Shown: positions 8,181-16,696 of the stretch, piece by piece
How the letters are laid out: each line of letters starts with the position of its first letter
Numbering within the stretch: position 1 is the first letter of the stretch
Assembly (NCBI GenBank): GCA_002441205.1
Contig: DJVN01000256.1
Span: 1-25,085 of the forward strand
Origin: Syntrophaceae bacterium UBA6255
Lineage (GTDB): Bacteria; Desulfobacterota; Syntrophia; Syntrophales; Smithellaceae
Length of the DNA: 25,085 bases
Direction: 5' to 3'
Notes under the pieces: model-generated
The model's database searches: none
Told to the model about the DNA's origin: nothing
The model's input: only the letters and a program-made list of their open reading frames with translations
Made by a program: the position numbers and the translations under genes

Positions 8181-9826
8181 CAAATAATAATCCAATCAGT
8201 AGGTCTATTTCTGGTATTTTGGGAATTGAGACTATCGGGAGTGAATACTCTGCTGCAGATCCCTATCATGGGTTGGGTTTTAGCATAGTGCATAAGATAA
8301 TAACAAATGCGCAACTTAAACCAATTATCATAGATATGACTGTCCAAGCAAAGAAAAAATGGACAGCTATGGGTTTTGGTGAGACTGATGATGAAGCGAA
8401 AAATCATCTTATCAAATATATATCTTCCGTAAGAGAAATCATTGAAGCACGACGGTCTATATTACTTCATCCTGAGTTTGAAGCCGCTGGAGATACTATC
8501 TTATGTAAAACTGCTACAGTTTTGAATAAAAACATATCTGAACAAAAAATAGATTCTCATTTAATTACTCTGGGTAAAGGTATGACTCTGTTACAATATA
8601 TAAAAGATATATTCCCAGATAATACCAGTGAAAAGTACAATGCTGATACGAAGTATTCTCCCCAGCAAAATGCATTATACTTATATTCTTTATTCTGTGG
8701 ATTGGTAGGGAGTAATAACTACATATTTATATCGGTTCCTGTCACAAGACGATCTATTGATTCGAAAAAAGAGTTTAAAAGAGAATTAATTGGTGGAGTT
8801 TTCTTGGTCTTGCAAAATAATGGTAACAGGCTTGTGATAGAGACGGTGGACAATCTTGCTTTAAAAATTATTACATCATTTCACAAAGGTCTTATTGATT
8901 GGCAGGAAAACAGAAATTCAATTTACGATATTGATATTAGCACATGGCTCAAGATTCGCAATATTGGCAATTGCTATTTGGAAACGAATAATCCTCACCA
9001 TTGGCCTTTCGGCGGAAGTGCCGACAATACAGAAAAAGAGATACATAAAACTGCAGTTGCTGAGGTAAAAAACAATATTGTTCAATATGTTAATGATATA
9101 GATACGCATCCCTCATACGAATGGGAAAGCTGGGAAAAACCACCAATAAGAGCACTGGTACAAATAGATTCTCTTGCCAATGACCTCTCTAACTTTTTCG
9201 CTCTACTTGAAAATTCCTTATCATCAAAATTTAAATTTAAAGTTGTATTTAATGGAATAGCTAATTCCTCATTACATTATGACACATTGTGGTTCAATGC
9301 GATAGCTCTTGGTAAAGCAATCTTTTATCTTTGCGAAGGATTTCAACAATTAAAAGATGAAGATAAAAAGAACCTTGCCACCCAAACGAAAGTTGTTGTT
9401 GAGTGGGGTATGGTTTGCTTGGAAAATAATAATTATCTATATTTGAAATTATATGAATGGTTAGATATCAGTACTGGGCGCATCAATGTACAATACGTAA
9501 AAGATTGTTGGAAAAAATCCCAACATTCTCTTGTGTCGGCGTTTCCGCTTCTTCAGAATTCTGGAGTTAATAATATGATTTATAGCGGATATGACTATTT
9601 ACAGAAAACTTATAAATCTCAAGAAATATCATTGGTCTCTGGAGAATATAACTCAAAAGACATAGAAATAGGTTCATATAAAAAAAGTCCTCCATTTCTC
9701 TTCTTGGGGATAGAAGCGGGAAGAGAGAAACTTTATGTAAATGCGGTAACAGACAATGCCGACAAATCATCTGTTGATATCCTAAACCTTTTCAAGAGGG
9801 AATATGATGAAGATAATTGTTATTAG
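8177..9826 (+). CDS. 549-aa unknown protein, possible GAF-like sensor plus degenerate kinase-like module
   Basis: I do not recognise a family with certainty. There is no signal peptide or membrane helix, so it is probably cytosolic. Residues about 180-240 (YIFISVPVTRRS, then ELIGGVFLVLQNN and LALKIITSF) resemble the last strands and helix of a GAF domain. Residues about 320-430 have the rhythm of a histidine kinase: helices with LVQIDSLANDLSNFFALLEN, a helix FNAIALGKAIFYLCEGF where the N-box would be, and strands KVVVEWGMVCLEN and YLYLKLYEWLD. The N-box Asn-x-x-x-Asn and the glycine-rich G1 box are not evident, and no H-box is clear. If the comparison holds, this is a pseudokinase feeding the receiver domains encoded downstream. 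The gene overlaps both neighbours, which supports a shared function. Function unknown. Confidence 0.6.
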   Translation: MTNNNPISRSISGILGIETIGSEYSAADPYHGLGFSIVHKIITNAQLKPIIIDMTVQAKKKWTAMGFGETDDEAKNHLIKYISSVREIIEARRSILLHPEFEAAGDTILCKTATVLNKNISEQKIDSHLITLGKGMTLLQYIKDIFPDNTSEKYNADTKYSPQQNALYLYSLFCGLVGSNNYIFISVPVTRRSIDSKKEFKRELIGGVFLVLQNNGNRLVIETVDNLALKIITSFHKGLIDWQENRNSIYDIDISTWLKIRNIGNCYLETNNPHHWPFGGSADNTEKEIHKTAVAEVKNNIVQYVNDIDTHPSYEWESWEKPPIRALVQIDSLANDLSNFFALLENSLSSKFKFKVVFNGIANSSLHYDTLWFNAIALGKAIFYLCEGFQQLKDEDKKNLATQTKVVVEWGMVCLENNNYLYLKLYEWLDISTGRINVQYVKDCWKKSQHSLVSAFPLLQNSGVNNMIYSGYDYLQKTYKSQEISLVSGEYNSKDIEIGSYKKSPPFLFLGIEAGREKLYVNAVTDNADKSSVDILNLFKREYDEDNCY

Positions 9827-10487
9827 ACAAGATTGGATGAAGAAACCTGACATTATATTAGATGATATTTGCGTCAAATGTCTAACTCACGCTAAAATAT
9901 TATCTAATAAAGCTACTTGGGAAAAAGGTGCGACTTTCGATATTGGCGAATTCGATATAATTTTCTTGCATATTAATAATGACGAGGCACAACGATTCTT
10001 TTATGAATTTAAAAGCGAAGTTGAAAGAAAAGTAATATTTTTTTCTACTATAGATCATTGTACATATGAGTGGTGTAGGAATTACCCATTTTTAGGTGGA
10101 ATGGGGGGGTGGCCTGATTTTCAGAAATTAAATTGGCACATGATTTCTCCGGATCTCGATATGGCAGCAGTGATCTCAAAATTAAGATACTCAGCGCCTG
10201 TTAACCTCATCGCTCTTTACTTGCTTTCAATAGGCTTTGTGGCAGGTTCTGATAGGTTTGGTTCGCTTGACAATAAGAAGCATTGGTGGAGGTTTGTTCA
10301 AGATACCGATTTCGATGCAGAAATAAATAAAATCAAACTGGATAAAGCTGATATACGGAGTGGATTGAAGCATCTAATTAAAGATCTAAAAAATGAGTTG
10401 AAGCAGGAGACAATGGATTTGCCCAAAATTGTAACTCCTCTTATAGAAAAGCTTTCGGAGATCGAACAAAACGGGGGATTTATTTAA
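9804..10487 (+). CDS. unknown protein with possible receiver-like N-terminus
   Basis: A 227-aa protein without a family I can name. The N-terminal 90 residues alternate strand and helix (KIIVIRQDW, FDIIFLHINNDEAQ, RKVIFFSTIDH), which could be a diverged receiver or other Rossmann-like domain. The acidic pair and phosphoacceptor Asp of true receivers are not obvious. The middle has GGMGGWPDF, then a hydrophobic stretch PVNLIALYLLSIGFVAGS, and the end is helical and charged (LIKDLKNELKQE). The start at 9804 (or 9807) follows GAGGG and overlaps the previous gene by 23 bases. The next gene starts 1 base after its stop. The position between a possible kinase-like protein and the receiver proteins suggests an adaptor, by inference only. 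Confidence 0.6.
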   Translation: MMKIIVIRQDWMKKPDIILDDICVKCLTHAKILSNKATWEKGATFDIGEFDIIFLHINNDEAQRFFYEFKSEVERKVIFFSTIDHCTYEWCRNYPFLGGMGGWPDFQKLNWHMISPDLDMAAVISKLRYSAPVNLIALYLLSIGFVAGSDRFGSLDNKKHWWRFVQDTDFDAEINKIKLDKADIRSGLKHLIKDLKNELKQETMDLPKIVTPLIEKLSEIEQNGGFI

Positions 10488-10488
10488 C

Positions 10489-11010
10489 TTGCACAGCGAC
10501 GAATGGTCACAATATAGAAGTTACCTGAATCACACAGAGCTGAGCAATAATTTCAGGTGGGCGTTAGACCCTGATCGCGCTGGCTATGCTGAAGCTGCAA
10601 TAAAGGGCAAAAGTAAAGAACCTTTTACAGATATAGATGAACAAAATGATTTCGATGAAACAAAAAAAAGAATCAATGGTTGGCCTGACCTTAGAATCAA
10701 AATATTGGATCATGCACGGAAGGTTAATGCCAATTTCAATCCTTATTCACTAGGATTTTCAATACTACATTCCTATTTGTCTAGCGCCGATATTATATGG
10801 CTTCAAAAAATTGTACGGGAAGATATGATTATCAGATTCAGGCTTGATCAGTGGAACAATGATGTAGCACAATCAATTGCACAAATTGATAACGAGCTAA
10901 TAAATATCAAAGAAGGTAAGTCGACGATTAAGGCGTTACGAACTGCGACTGATAATTGTATGAATATCTTCTCAGGGAGAGGTTATTTTAATTATGGCCA
11001 TAGCATCTAA
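10489..11010 (+). CDS. unknown 173-aa protein
   Basis: A soluble, mostly helical protein that I do not recognise. It begins with TTG at 10489, one base after the previous stop, behind a GGGGGAT sequence. Notable segments are HTELSNNFRWALDPDRAGYA, KRINGWPDLRIKILDHARKV and FNPYSLGFSILHSYL. The GWPD motif also occurs in the preceding protein (GGWPDF), but the surrounding residues do not match, so this may be chance. The C-terminus overlaps the start of the receiver-AAA+ gene by 17 bases, so the two are probably translated together. An effector-associated or adaptor role is possible but unproven. Confidence 0.55.
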   Translation: MHSDEWSQYRSYLNHTELSNNFRWALDPDRAGYAEAAIKGKSKEPFTDIDEQNDFDETKKRINGWPDLRIKILDHARKVNANFNPYSLGFSILHSYLSSADIIWLQKIVREDMIIRFRLDQWNNDVAQSIAQIDNELINIKEGKSTIKALRTATDNCMNIFSGRGYFNYGHSI

Positions 11011-12775
11011 AATATCATTATGGGATGAATATGCTGAAGATCACTGGATGAGAAACTTTGGGCGAACTCAAATCATCATTATAGATGACCAGTGGTACTC
11101 TGATTCAACCTTTGGCGTGCCTTCAAAAAGAAGAAAAGAGCTTGAGAAGAAGCTTAATGTCACATTCCATTTTTTTGATCCTCCATCTGACCAAAAATGG
11201 AATGAAAAATGGTTTTTAGAAGAACTCGCAAAGGTCAAGAGCGTCTGTAAAGAACCAGCTGTAATATTACTAGATTTGATGTTTGGAGATCAAAAGACAC
11301 CTGATAATGGTTCCGGAAAAAAGTTTCTCCGAATCCTTTCAGAAGACGATCGACTTTCAAACACACCTGTTCTGATAATTACAGCAGGGCGTGAAGATGC
11401 GAATCTTTTAAATCGGCTGAAATCAGAAGGAGGATCTCTTCAAGCGTTTCTTGAAAAATATAATCCACCGGATGAACCTTTTTCTGACCGTCTTGAAGCA
11501 CGATTGTTGGAATTTGCGATCTTGTCTGATCCTAGCATCCATGCCTACTCATTCAATATGAGAAAGATAGCCCAGGAACTAAGGAAGATTGTGATAGATC
11601 CTGATATGGTAGAAGAAATTAAAGGGGAGAAAATTCGAAAATCAGTCCTGTTTGTCGGTACCTCAGGTGATGGAAAAAACTTCTTGGCAGAATACCTGCA
11701 AAGAATATCAGACAGGAACGACGGACCATTTGAATTAATGAGCTTTTCGGATGTTTCCGACCCAAGTCATGCTGAACCAATGCTTTTCGGCTCTCTTCCA
11801 TATGCAAATGCGCCGCAGGGTAGAGTTAGATTAAATTCAAGAAACGGACAGCGAAATCCCAATGGTGATCTCGTTTTGTCGATAGTCGGAATGGTAACAA
11901 ATGCAGACAATGGGACTTTATTAATTGATGAGCTTGGTAATTCACCTATTGAGATGCAGACAAAAATATTACGATTTCTTGATAAGCGCGAGATATCGCC
12001 AGTTTTTCATAGTGAATATATTCCCAGAGATAGACCTTACAATATTTGGATTTTGATGACAGTTCAGCCTTTGCATAAAGTAAAGCTTAAAGATTTAGAT
12101 CGCAGGATGAATAAAATGATTATGATTACGGTTCCTTCATTAAGAGAGCGTAATAAAGATGTTATCCCAATGGCTGTCTATACCTTGGACCCTACCCTAA
12201 AGAATGATCCTAAGTATTTTTTTACGGAGGATGCATTGGCATGGTTGGAGCAGAAGACATCAGTCCTAACGGCAGGAAATCTGACCGCTATGATTTCAAA
12301 GCTTGTGCTTGAGTCATCAAAATATCCGTATAACGCTACAGAACTTGAACGCGCTTATAAGCGTCTAGATGGTATAACTGATGATTCATCATTAACTACA
12401 TCAATTGATTACGAAAATGTGTCGATAGAATCGAAAAATGCCATTGTCGATACATTTCATGAAGGCATGCTAAGCGATTTACATCGGAATACTGTCAAAT
12501 ATGCTTTTTGGGCATTAGAAAAAAACAAATGGAATAACAAGCCGCAATATCCGAAAACTTGGCATACGATCAGTGGCGATTATATTAAAAGCAGTTCGCA
12601 ATGTCAGAGAAACATTGGCAATATTATTTTTCAGATTTCTGATGAAGAACTTGTTACTCTCATGAAACAATCGGAGATTTTTAAAGAAGCTGTATTTACT
12701 TGTGGAACAAAGGTTCTCAGTGCAAAGAAACGGTTACCGTTGATTATGAAACTGTTGAATAACAAAGAGAAATGA
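10994..12775 (+). CDS. receiver domain fused to AAA+ ATPase of sigma54-activator type, lacking GAFTGA and HTH
   Basis: A 593-aa fusion. Residues about 25-160 form a response-regulator receiver: acidic pair in IIIIDDQ, phosphoacceptor in VILLDLMFGD (about 92), Thr in LIITAG (about 130) and Lys in AFLEKYNPP (about 155). Residues about 215-420 are an AAA+ domain close to NtrC-type activators: Walker A FVGTSGDGKNF (about 221), Walker B GTLLIDELGNSPIEMQTK (about 305) and the conserved PSLRERNKDVIPMA. Three things are unusual. Walker A ends GKN instead of GKS/T. The GAFTGA loop that contacts sigma54 is absent (LFGSLPYANAPQGRV stands there). There is also no Fis-type HTH, and instead about 150 unassigned residues follow. 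It is therefore unlikely to be a sigma54 activator. It may be a phosphorylation-controlled remodeller acting on a neighbour. Confidence 0.82.
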   Translation: MAIASKISLWDEYAEDHWMRNFGRTQIIIIDDQWYSDSTFGVPSKRRKELEKKLNVTFHFFDPPSDQKWNEKWFLEELAKVKSVCKEPAVILLDLMFGDQKTPDNGSGKKFLRILSEDDRLSNTPVLIITAGREDANLLNRLKSEGGSLQAFLEKYNPPDEPFSDRLEARLLEFAILSDPSIHAYSFNMRKIAQELRKIVIDPDMVEEIKGEKIRKSVLFVGTSGDGKNFLAEYLQRISDRNDGPFELMSFSDVSDPSHAEPMLFGSLPYANAPQGRVRLNSRNGQRNPNGDLVLSIVGMVTNADNGTLLIDELGNSPIEMQTKILRFLDKREISPVFHSEYIPRDRPYNIWILMTVQPLHKVKLKDLDRRMNKMIMITVPSLRERNKDVIPMAVYTLDPTLKNDPKYFFTEDALAWLEQKTSVLTAGNLTAMISKLVLESSKYPYNATELERAYKRLDGITDDSSLTTSIDYENVSIESKNAIVDTFHEGMLSDLHRNTVKYAFWALEKNKWNNKPQYPKTWHTISGDYIKSSSQCQRNIGNIIFQISDEELVTLMKQSEIFKEAVFTCGTKVLSAKKRLPLIMKLLNNKEK

Positions 12776-12801
12776 TTCTGTGAGAAAGGTAACGCAATGT
12801 T

Positions 12802-15699
12802 ATGCCTGAAAATGGCTCGCCTATTTATGCTGTCATTAAAAATATAATAGAACATTTTCAAATTTCAAATAATACTATTCTATACTCCTATAAGTGTCCC
12901 CTTCATTTCGATTTTCTTTGGAATCTCATGGGGACACTGCCATTGAATCCAGAGAATATATCAAAAACATTTGTTATAGTTTGGGATGGTATGCCCGCAA
13001 GAAATAGCCAGGACGATTTTGCTAACACAAGTAAATACCTGACGCCGATTGATTGGGCTATAGGGCTTTCTCTGTCTGTTCAGATGGCAATTACAAATCA
13101 TAATGAAGCACAGCATGAGTATCCTGATCTGAAAATACTAATATTTACGCCAGAACCACAAATTACATTAAACACTGATGCCATAAGACTCGTAGAACAA
13201 TTCCCAAGGAGGGATATTAAATATCTGCCATGGGTTCGAATATTTTCTCCGGGGCACAAAGACAAAGTAAATAATATAGATGCTTTTTTCAATACCCTAA
13301 TTGATACTGATAATTTAATTCCCTCAATGAATAAATCTTTTAATGTTAATGAGGGAAAACCTGACCTTGATATTCTAAAAAATATTTGGGCATCTATTCT
13401 AACAAGGCCATCCGAACTAGGTGATCATCATGCATTAGCAAATATAGTAGGACCTATACTCTTACGCAAAAAGTCTGAACCCGATAGAAATGATTCACAC
13501 GTTACAGCCCTTTTACATTTGATGAAGGCGACTGGGTTATTACCTACAAATGAAAGTAAAACAGGCTTACTAACAAGTAATAATCCATGGATAAATTGGA
13601 AGATGCCCTTTGGGAGCGACTATATAAAACATTTGATGCAAGAAAAAGCAAAGCTAAGCTGTATTCTTATAGATGATCAGATTAAAAATGGATGGGATAA
13701 AATACTTCGTATGGCATTAGGTGCCGATAGGAATGATAATATCTTAGTTAAGTCTTTCGATACAGCTGAATATATTATCCAGAAAATAGAAAGAATTTTT
13801 AATACAGATCAAATAGATCATAGATTTAATCTTTCTTTCGCTGATACAAGCAATGAACCTGAAGTGTTATTTCTTGATCTCAGGCTTTTTTCGGGCGTAG
13901 GTGTTGATAAAGAAGTGGAATATTTTAAAAGGCTTATTCCATTAGCTAAGATGTATGCAGAAGACGGAATAAAAAAATTTCCATGGAAAGGTTTTAAGAA
14001 GAAAGAAATCGAGCAGGTGGAGAAATGGATAAAACCGGAGAACAGGAAACGTGAAAGCAATGATTATATAACAGCCTTAACATTTCTGCCTCGCATACTG
14101 GCTTTGACTGATCTTTCCTTGCCTATAATTATTTTCTCTTCAACCGGCAGACGTGACATAACTGAAAAGTTTAAAGAGTATGAGAATATAATTACTGTTT
14201 TTGACAAACCGAAATTTACAGTCGATGTACCTTTTGATATTGCCAAGCAGACAAAAGTAAAATTTCAAGAGGCAATGAAGAAGGCACTTGAAATTCTTCA
14301 AGGTCGTGAGATTTGCAGAAAAGTACAACAACTTAGCGTTATGGCACATAATTCTGATAATTTAGTTCCGGATGGATTGAATATTCCTCCTGTCAAACAT
14401 ATAGAAATCTATATTGATGAAACTGGTAACTTTGGGCAAAACACATTTAGTATTGGAGGAATCATCATAGCATATCCTGAATATGATGATGTTTTTAAAC
14501 TAGATAAAGACTTAAAGAACAGCGGTTTATACTGGTACTCATCCGATCAGAATGATACGATGCATTTGTCTAAAAGACCCAATATGCAAAACGAACTATT
14601 TCAAGGGAAATGTGCAAATATAGATTGGACGTATGAAGATGCCGCAAATATCATTGCGAGAGAATGTAGGGATAAGAAACGTACAGATAAAAAGTGCTTT
14701 GTAAGTGCGGTTTGTATCGATGACATTTTAGGATCATATAATAATCCATATATTCGACATTTTCCCCTTAAAGATATGTCTAAGGATGGAAGGTATGTGA
14801 GAGTTCTATCTTTGATTCTTGAATTAGTATTATTTGAGATTATTCCTAAATGGACTAATAATAATATAACAGTTTCGATATTTCCATGTACACGAATTAC
14901 ACCAGTAGAATTAGAACATAACCAAACTCTATCACATAGCGAAGATCCTAGCGATTATTTTGGATTTGGAAAGGCACATACCGAGTTTGGAAAACCTCAA
15001 TATTATTACACTATAAGTACTGATTCAATAGTTTCATTTGTTGCAAATGTCATAAATTCAAGGCAGGATTTGCCTGCGAATATAACAATTCACCATTCAA
15101 GAGGTGTGAGTCTTACCTACGGAATTCCCACTGCGCAAGGGAATATTCAGCGATGGGATAAAATACGTGTACAAAATTATTTTTCAGATATTGTTATAGG
15201 CAACAAGGCTCTTTTCGAAAAGCAATTCGATGTTGGATTTAATACGAAAGCAGATGCAAATTTATATACCCTTTTTGAAGCTCAGCATGAATTGCTCAAT
15301 GACAATCTTCCCGCAGCACTTGAGCTAATATGTTCATGTAAATATGTTGAGGATGAGATGGATAAAGTTCATGCGCACATTACAAAAAAAATTGCGCAAT
15401 CAATTGATACGATTTCAGGCTCAAATTATATGCGTATTTGTAAAATGAATGCACTTGAAGAGGACGATTTTATGACTGAATCAGACAGGCAAACCATTAC
15501 AATAAAAACAGCAAATATAGTTGATAAGAAAATTAAATTTGTCTGCATCGATGAATCTGATAAGCAAATATTAATAGGGAGTAAGCAAACACAAAAACTA
15601 GGGCCTGACGCATTGAAGCTAAGAGAAGGAGACGTAATAGAGGCTACCATTGTGGCCGAAGGTGACATACTTTATGGAAGAAATCTTAAAATTATTTAA
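12802..15699 (+). CDS. receiver-DUF3800 fusion with N-terminal alpha/beta region and C-terminal small beta domain
   Basis: A 965-aa protein with at least four parts. Residues 1-190 are an unassigned alpha/beta region (TFVIVWDGMPARN, LKILIFTPEP). Residues about 284-470 are a receiver domain with all key residues: LSCILIDDQ, VLFLDLRLF (phosphoacceptor about 357), IIIFSSTG and VFDKPKF. The spacing between the Asp and Ser positions is about 85 residues, far more than usual, so a charged helical insert sits inside it. From about residue 533 a DUF3800 domain begins (IEIYIDETGNFG, FSIGGIII); candidates for its later acidic motif are YFSDIVIGNKAL and KADANLYTLFEA. DUF3800 proteins have an RNase H-like fold and are suspected nucleases. 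The last 65 residues (IKTANIVDKKIKFVCID to the end) are strand-rich, perhaps OB/S1-like. It is the probable effector of the operon, by inference. Confidence 0.78.
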   Translation: MPENGSPIYAVIKNIIEHFQISNNTILYSYKCPLHFDFLWNLMGTLPLNPENISKTFVIVWDGMPARNSQDDFANTSKYLTPIDWAIGLSLSVQMAITNHNEAQHEYPDLKILIFTPEPQITLNTDAIRLVEQFPRRDIKYLPWVRIFSPGHKDKVNNIDAFFNTLIDTDNLIPSMNKSFNVNEGKPDLDILKNIWASILTRPSELGDHHALANIVGPILLRKKSEPDRNDSHVTALLHLMKATGLLPTNESKTGLLTSNNPWINWKMPFGSDYIKHLMQEKAKLSCILIDDQIKNGWDKILRMALGADRNDNILVKSFDTAEYIIQKIERIFNTDQIDHRFNLSFADTSNEPEVLFLDLRLFSGVGVDKEVEYFKRLIPLAKMYAEDGIKKFPWKGFKKKEIEQVEKWIKPENRKRESNDYITALTFLPRILALTDLSLPIIIFSSTGRRDITEKFKEYENIITVFDKPKFTVDVPFDIAKQTKVKFQEAMKKALEILQGREICRKVQQLSVMAHNSDNLVPDGLNIPPVKHIEIYIDETGNFGQNTFSIGGIIIAYPEYDDVFKLDKDLKNSGLYWYSSDQNDTMHLSKRPNMQNELFQGKCANIDWTYEDAANIIARECRDKKRTDKKCFVSAVCIDDILGSYNNPYIRHFPLKDMSKDGRYVRVLSLILELVLFEIIPKWTNNNITVSIFPCTRITPVELEHNQTLSHSEDPSDYFGFGKAHTEFGKPQYYYTISTDSIVSFVANVINSRQDLPANITIHHSRGVSLTYGIPTAQGNIQRWDKIRVQNYFSDIVIGNKALFEKQFDVGFNTKADANLYTLFEAQHELLNDNLPAALELICSCKYVEDEMDKVHAHITKKIAQSIDTISGSNYMRICKMNALEEDDFMTESDRQTITIKTANIVDKKIKFVCIDESDKQILIGSKQTQKLGPDALKLREGDVIEATIVAEGDILYGRNLKII

Positions 15700-15714
15700 A
15701 AAAGTGACTTTTTT
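15698..15714 (+). terminator. weak AT-rich hairpin at the end of the operon
   Basis: AAAAAAG, loop TGA, CTTTTTT forms a 7-bp stem that overlaps the stop codon of the 965-aa gene, and the 3' arm supplies a T-run. It is AT-rich and therefore weak, but it is the only terminator-like structure between this operon and the deformylase remnant. Confidence 0.4.
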
Positions 15715-15786
15715 ATAATAAGAAGGATTAATTTACATACATTTGATCAGAAATAACTGTACGCAAGGCAAAGAGATGGCGAAGTG

Positions 15787-16324
15787 ATGAATAAGAAAAG
15801 AATTCCCAAATTATTGCAGATAGCTCAACTAGGTCATACAATTCTTAGACAAAAGGCTAGAACCGTTAAGAATATAGATGATCCGAGTATCCAAAATCTC
15901 ATTGATGATCTATTGGTAACGGTTAATGATATAGACGGTATGGGGTTGGCAGCACCTCAGGTATATGAATAATACAGGATATTTATTATAGCTTCACGTC
16001 TGATATCCTGATGCTCCCGATATGGAACCAACTGCCATTATTAATCCCAAGATCATTTCGCATTCAGAAGATATAGAATGCGAGTGGGAAAACTGTCTCA
16101 GCGTATCTGGTCTGAGTGGATTAGTTCCTCGTGGCAAGTCTGTAACTGTAAAATATACAACGCGGGAAGGAAAATCAGTCAAAGCGAAATTCAATGGCTT
16201 CGTTGCGCGGATTTTCCAGCATGAGTGTGATCATCTTGATGGTTTGGTATATCTCGATCGTATCAAAAGCACAAAGGACATTATAACCGACAAAGAATTT
16301 CTGCGGTTAATAGCAAAAAAGTAA
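15787..16324 (+). pseudogene. def: peptide deformylase gene, broken by a stop codon and a frameshift
   Basis: Peptide deformylase removes the formyl group from nascent proteins using a metal bound by Cys-His-His. All three family motifs remain: GMGLAAPQV in the first part, ENCLSVSG (usually EGCLS) and FQHECDHLDG in the second. Reading is interrupted by TAA at 15970-15972 right after AAPQVYE. It continues in frame as YRIFIIASR and then needs a shift to reach YPDAPDMEP, which leads into the second part. Two separate lesions make a sequencing error less likely, although not excluded. The start could be ATG 15787 or GTG 15784. The copy would yield only a 60-odd-residue N-terminal peptide, so it should be inactive. 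A functional copy is expected elsewhere in the genome. Confidence 0.88.
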
Positions 16325-16597
16325 TTTGATACGCGCTCGATCTAGATAATATGCAACTTTAAGTATCATTTCTGATATAATCAAAAATATTAGTTATCCG
16401 TACATCATTAGTCTATCCGCTATCCACATCAACACGTAATTTCCTGAAACAAGCTAGCGCTACTATCAAGAATAAAAGTCTATTCAACTATTGCCTATCC
16501 TGAATGTTCTGCGCAAATCATTACAGTATGAGGAATTTGATGGTTTACATTTTCAATGGCACGGATGCTGCAATTATTAAAAAACGAAAAAGGAAGT
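16325..16597. other. intergenic stretch without a supported gene
   Basis: AT-rich sequence between the deformylase remnant and the leader of the envelope operon. It holds the right copy of a 13-bp inverted match (16352-16364) and an isolated TATAAT (16376-16381) without a convincing -35. A short 31-codon frame at 16507 has no ribosome binding site. Otherwise I see nothing in it. Confidence 0.4.
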
Positions 16598-16696
16598 AAA
16601 CGCTGAGTAGCTGTCGGGAGTAGCGACAGGAAAGATCATTAACCCCACAGTCTGCCTCTTGCCAGACAAGGGGCAGACAGAAAGGACAAAAAGATT
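16598..16696 (+). promoter_or_regulatory. structured leader, copy 1 (AAACGCTRAG, two hairpins, ribosome binding site)
   Basis: The leader of the HEAT-repeat gene holds AAACGCTGAG (16598-16607), a 6-bp hairpin CTGTCG/CGACAG (16611-16629), AAAGA, a 19-base linker and a 12-pair hairpin (16650-16678, arms GTCTGCCTCTTG and CAAGGGGCAGAC, loop CCAGA). GAAAGGA, about 11 bases before the ATG, follows. The same order and spacing recur before the next gene (17302-17404). The hairpin lies beside the ribosome binding site, so control of translation or mRNA stability is plausible. I do not match it to a known riboswitch class. Confidence 0.5.

Noticed and set aside
10994..12775. Annotation as a sigma54-dependent transcription activator
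   Set aside because: The GAFTGA loop and the HTH are missing, so the family name would give a wrong function.
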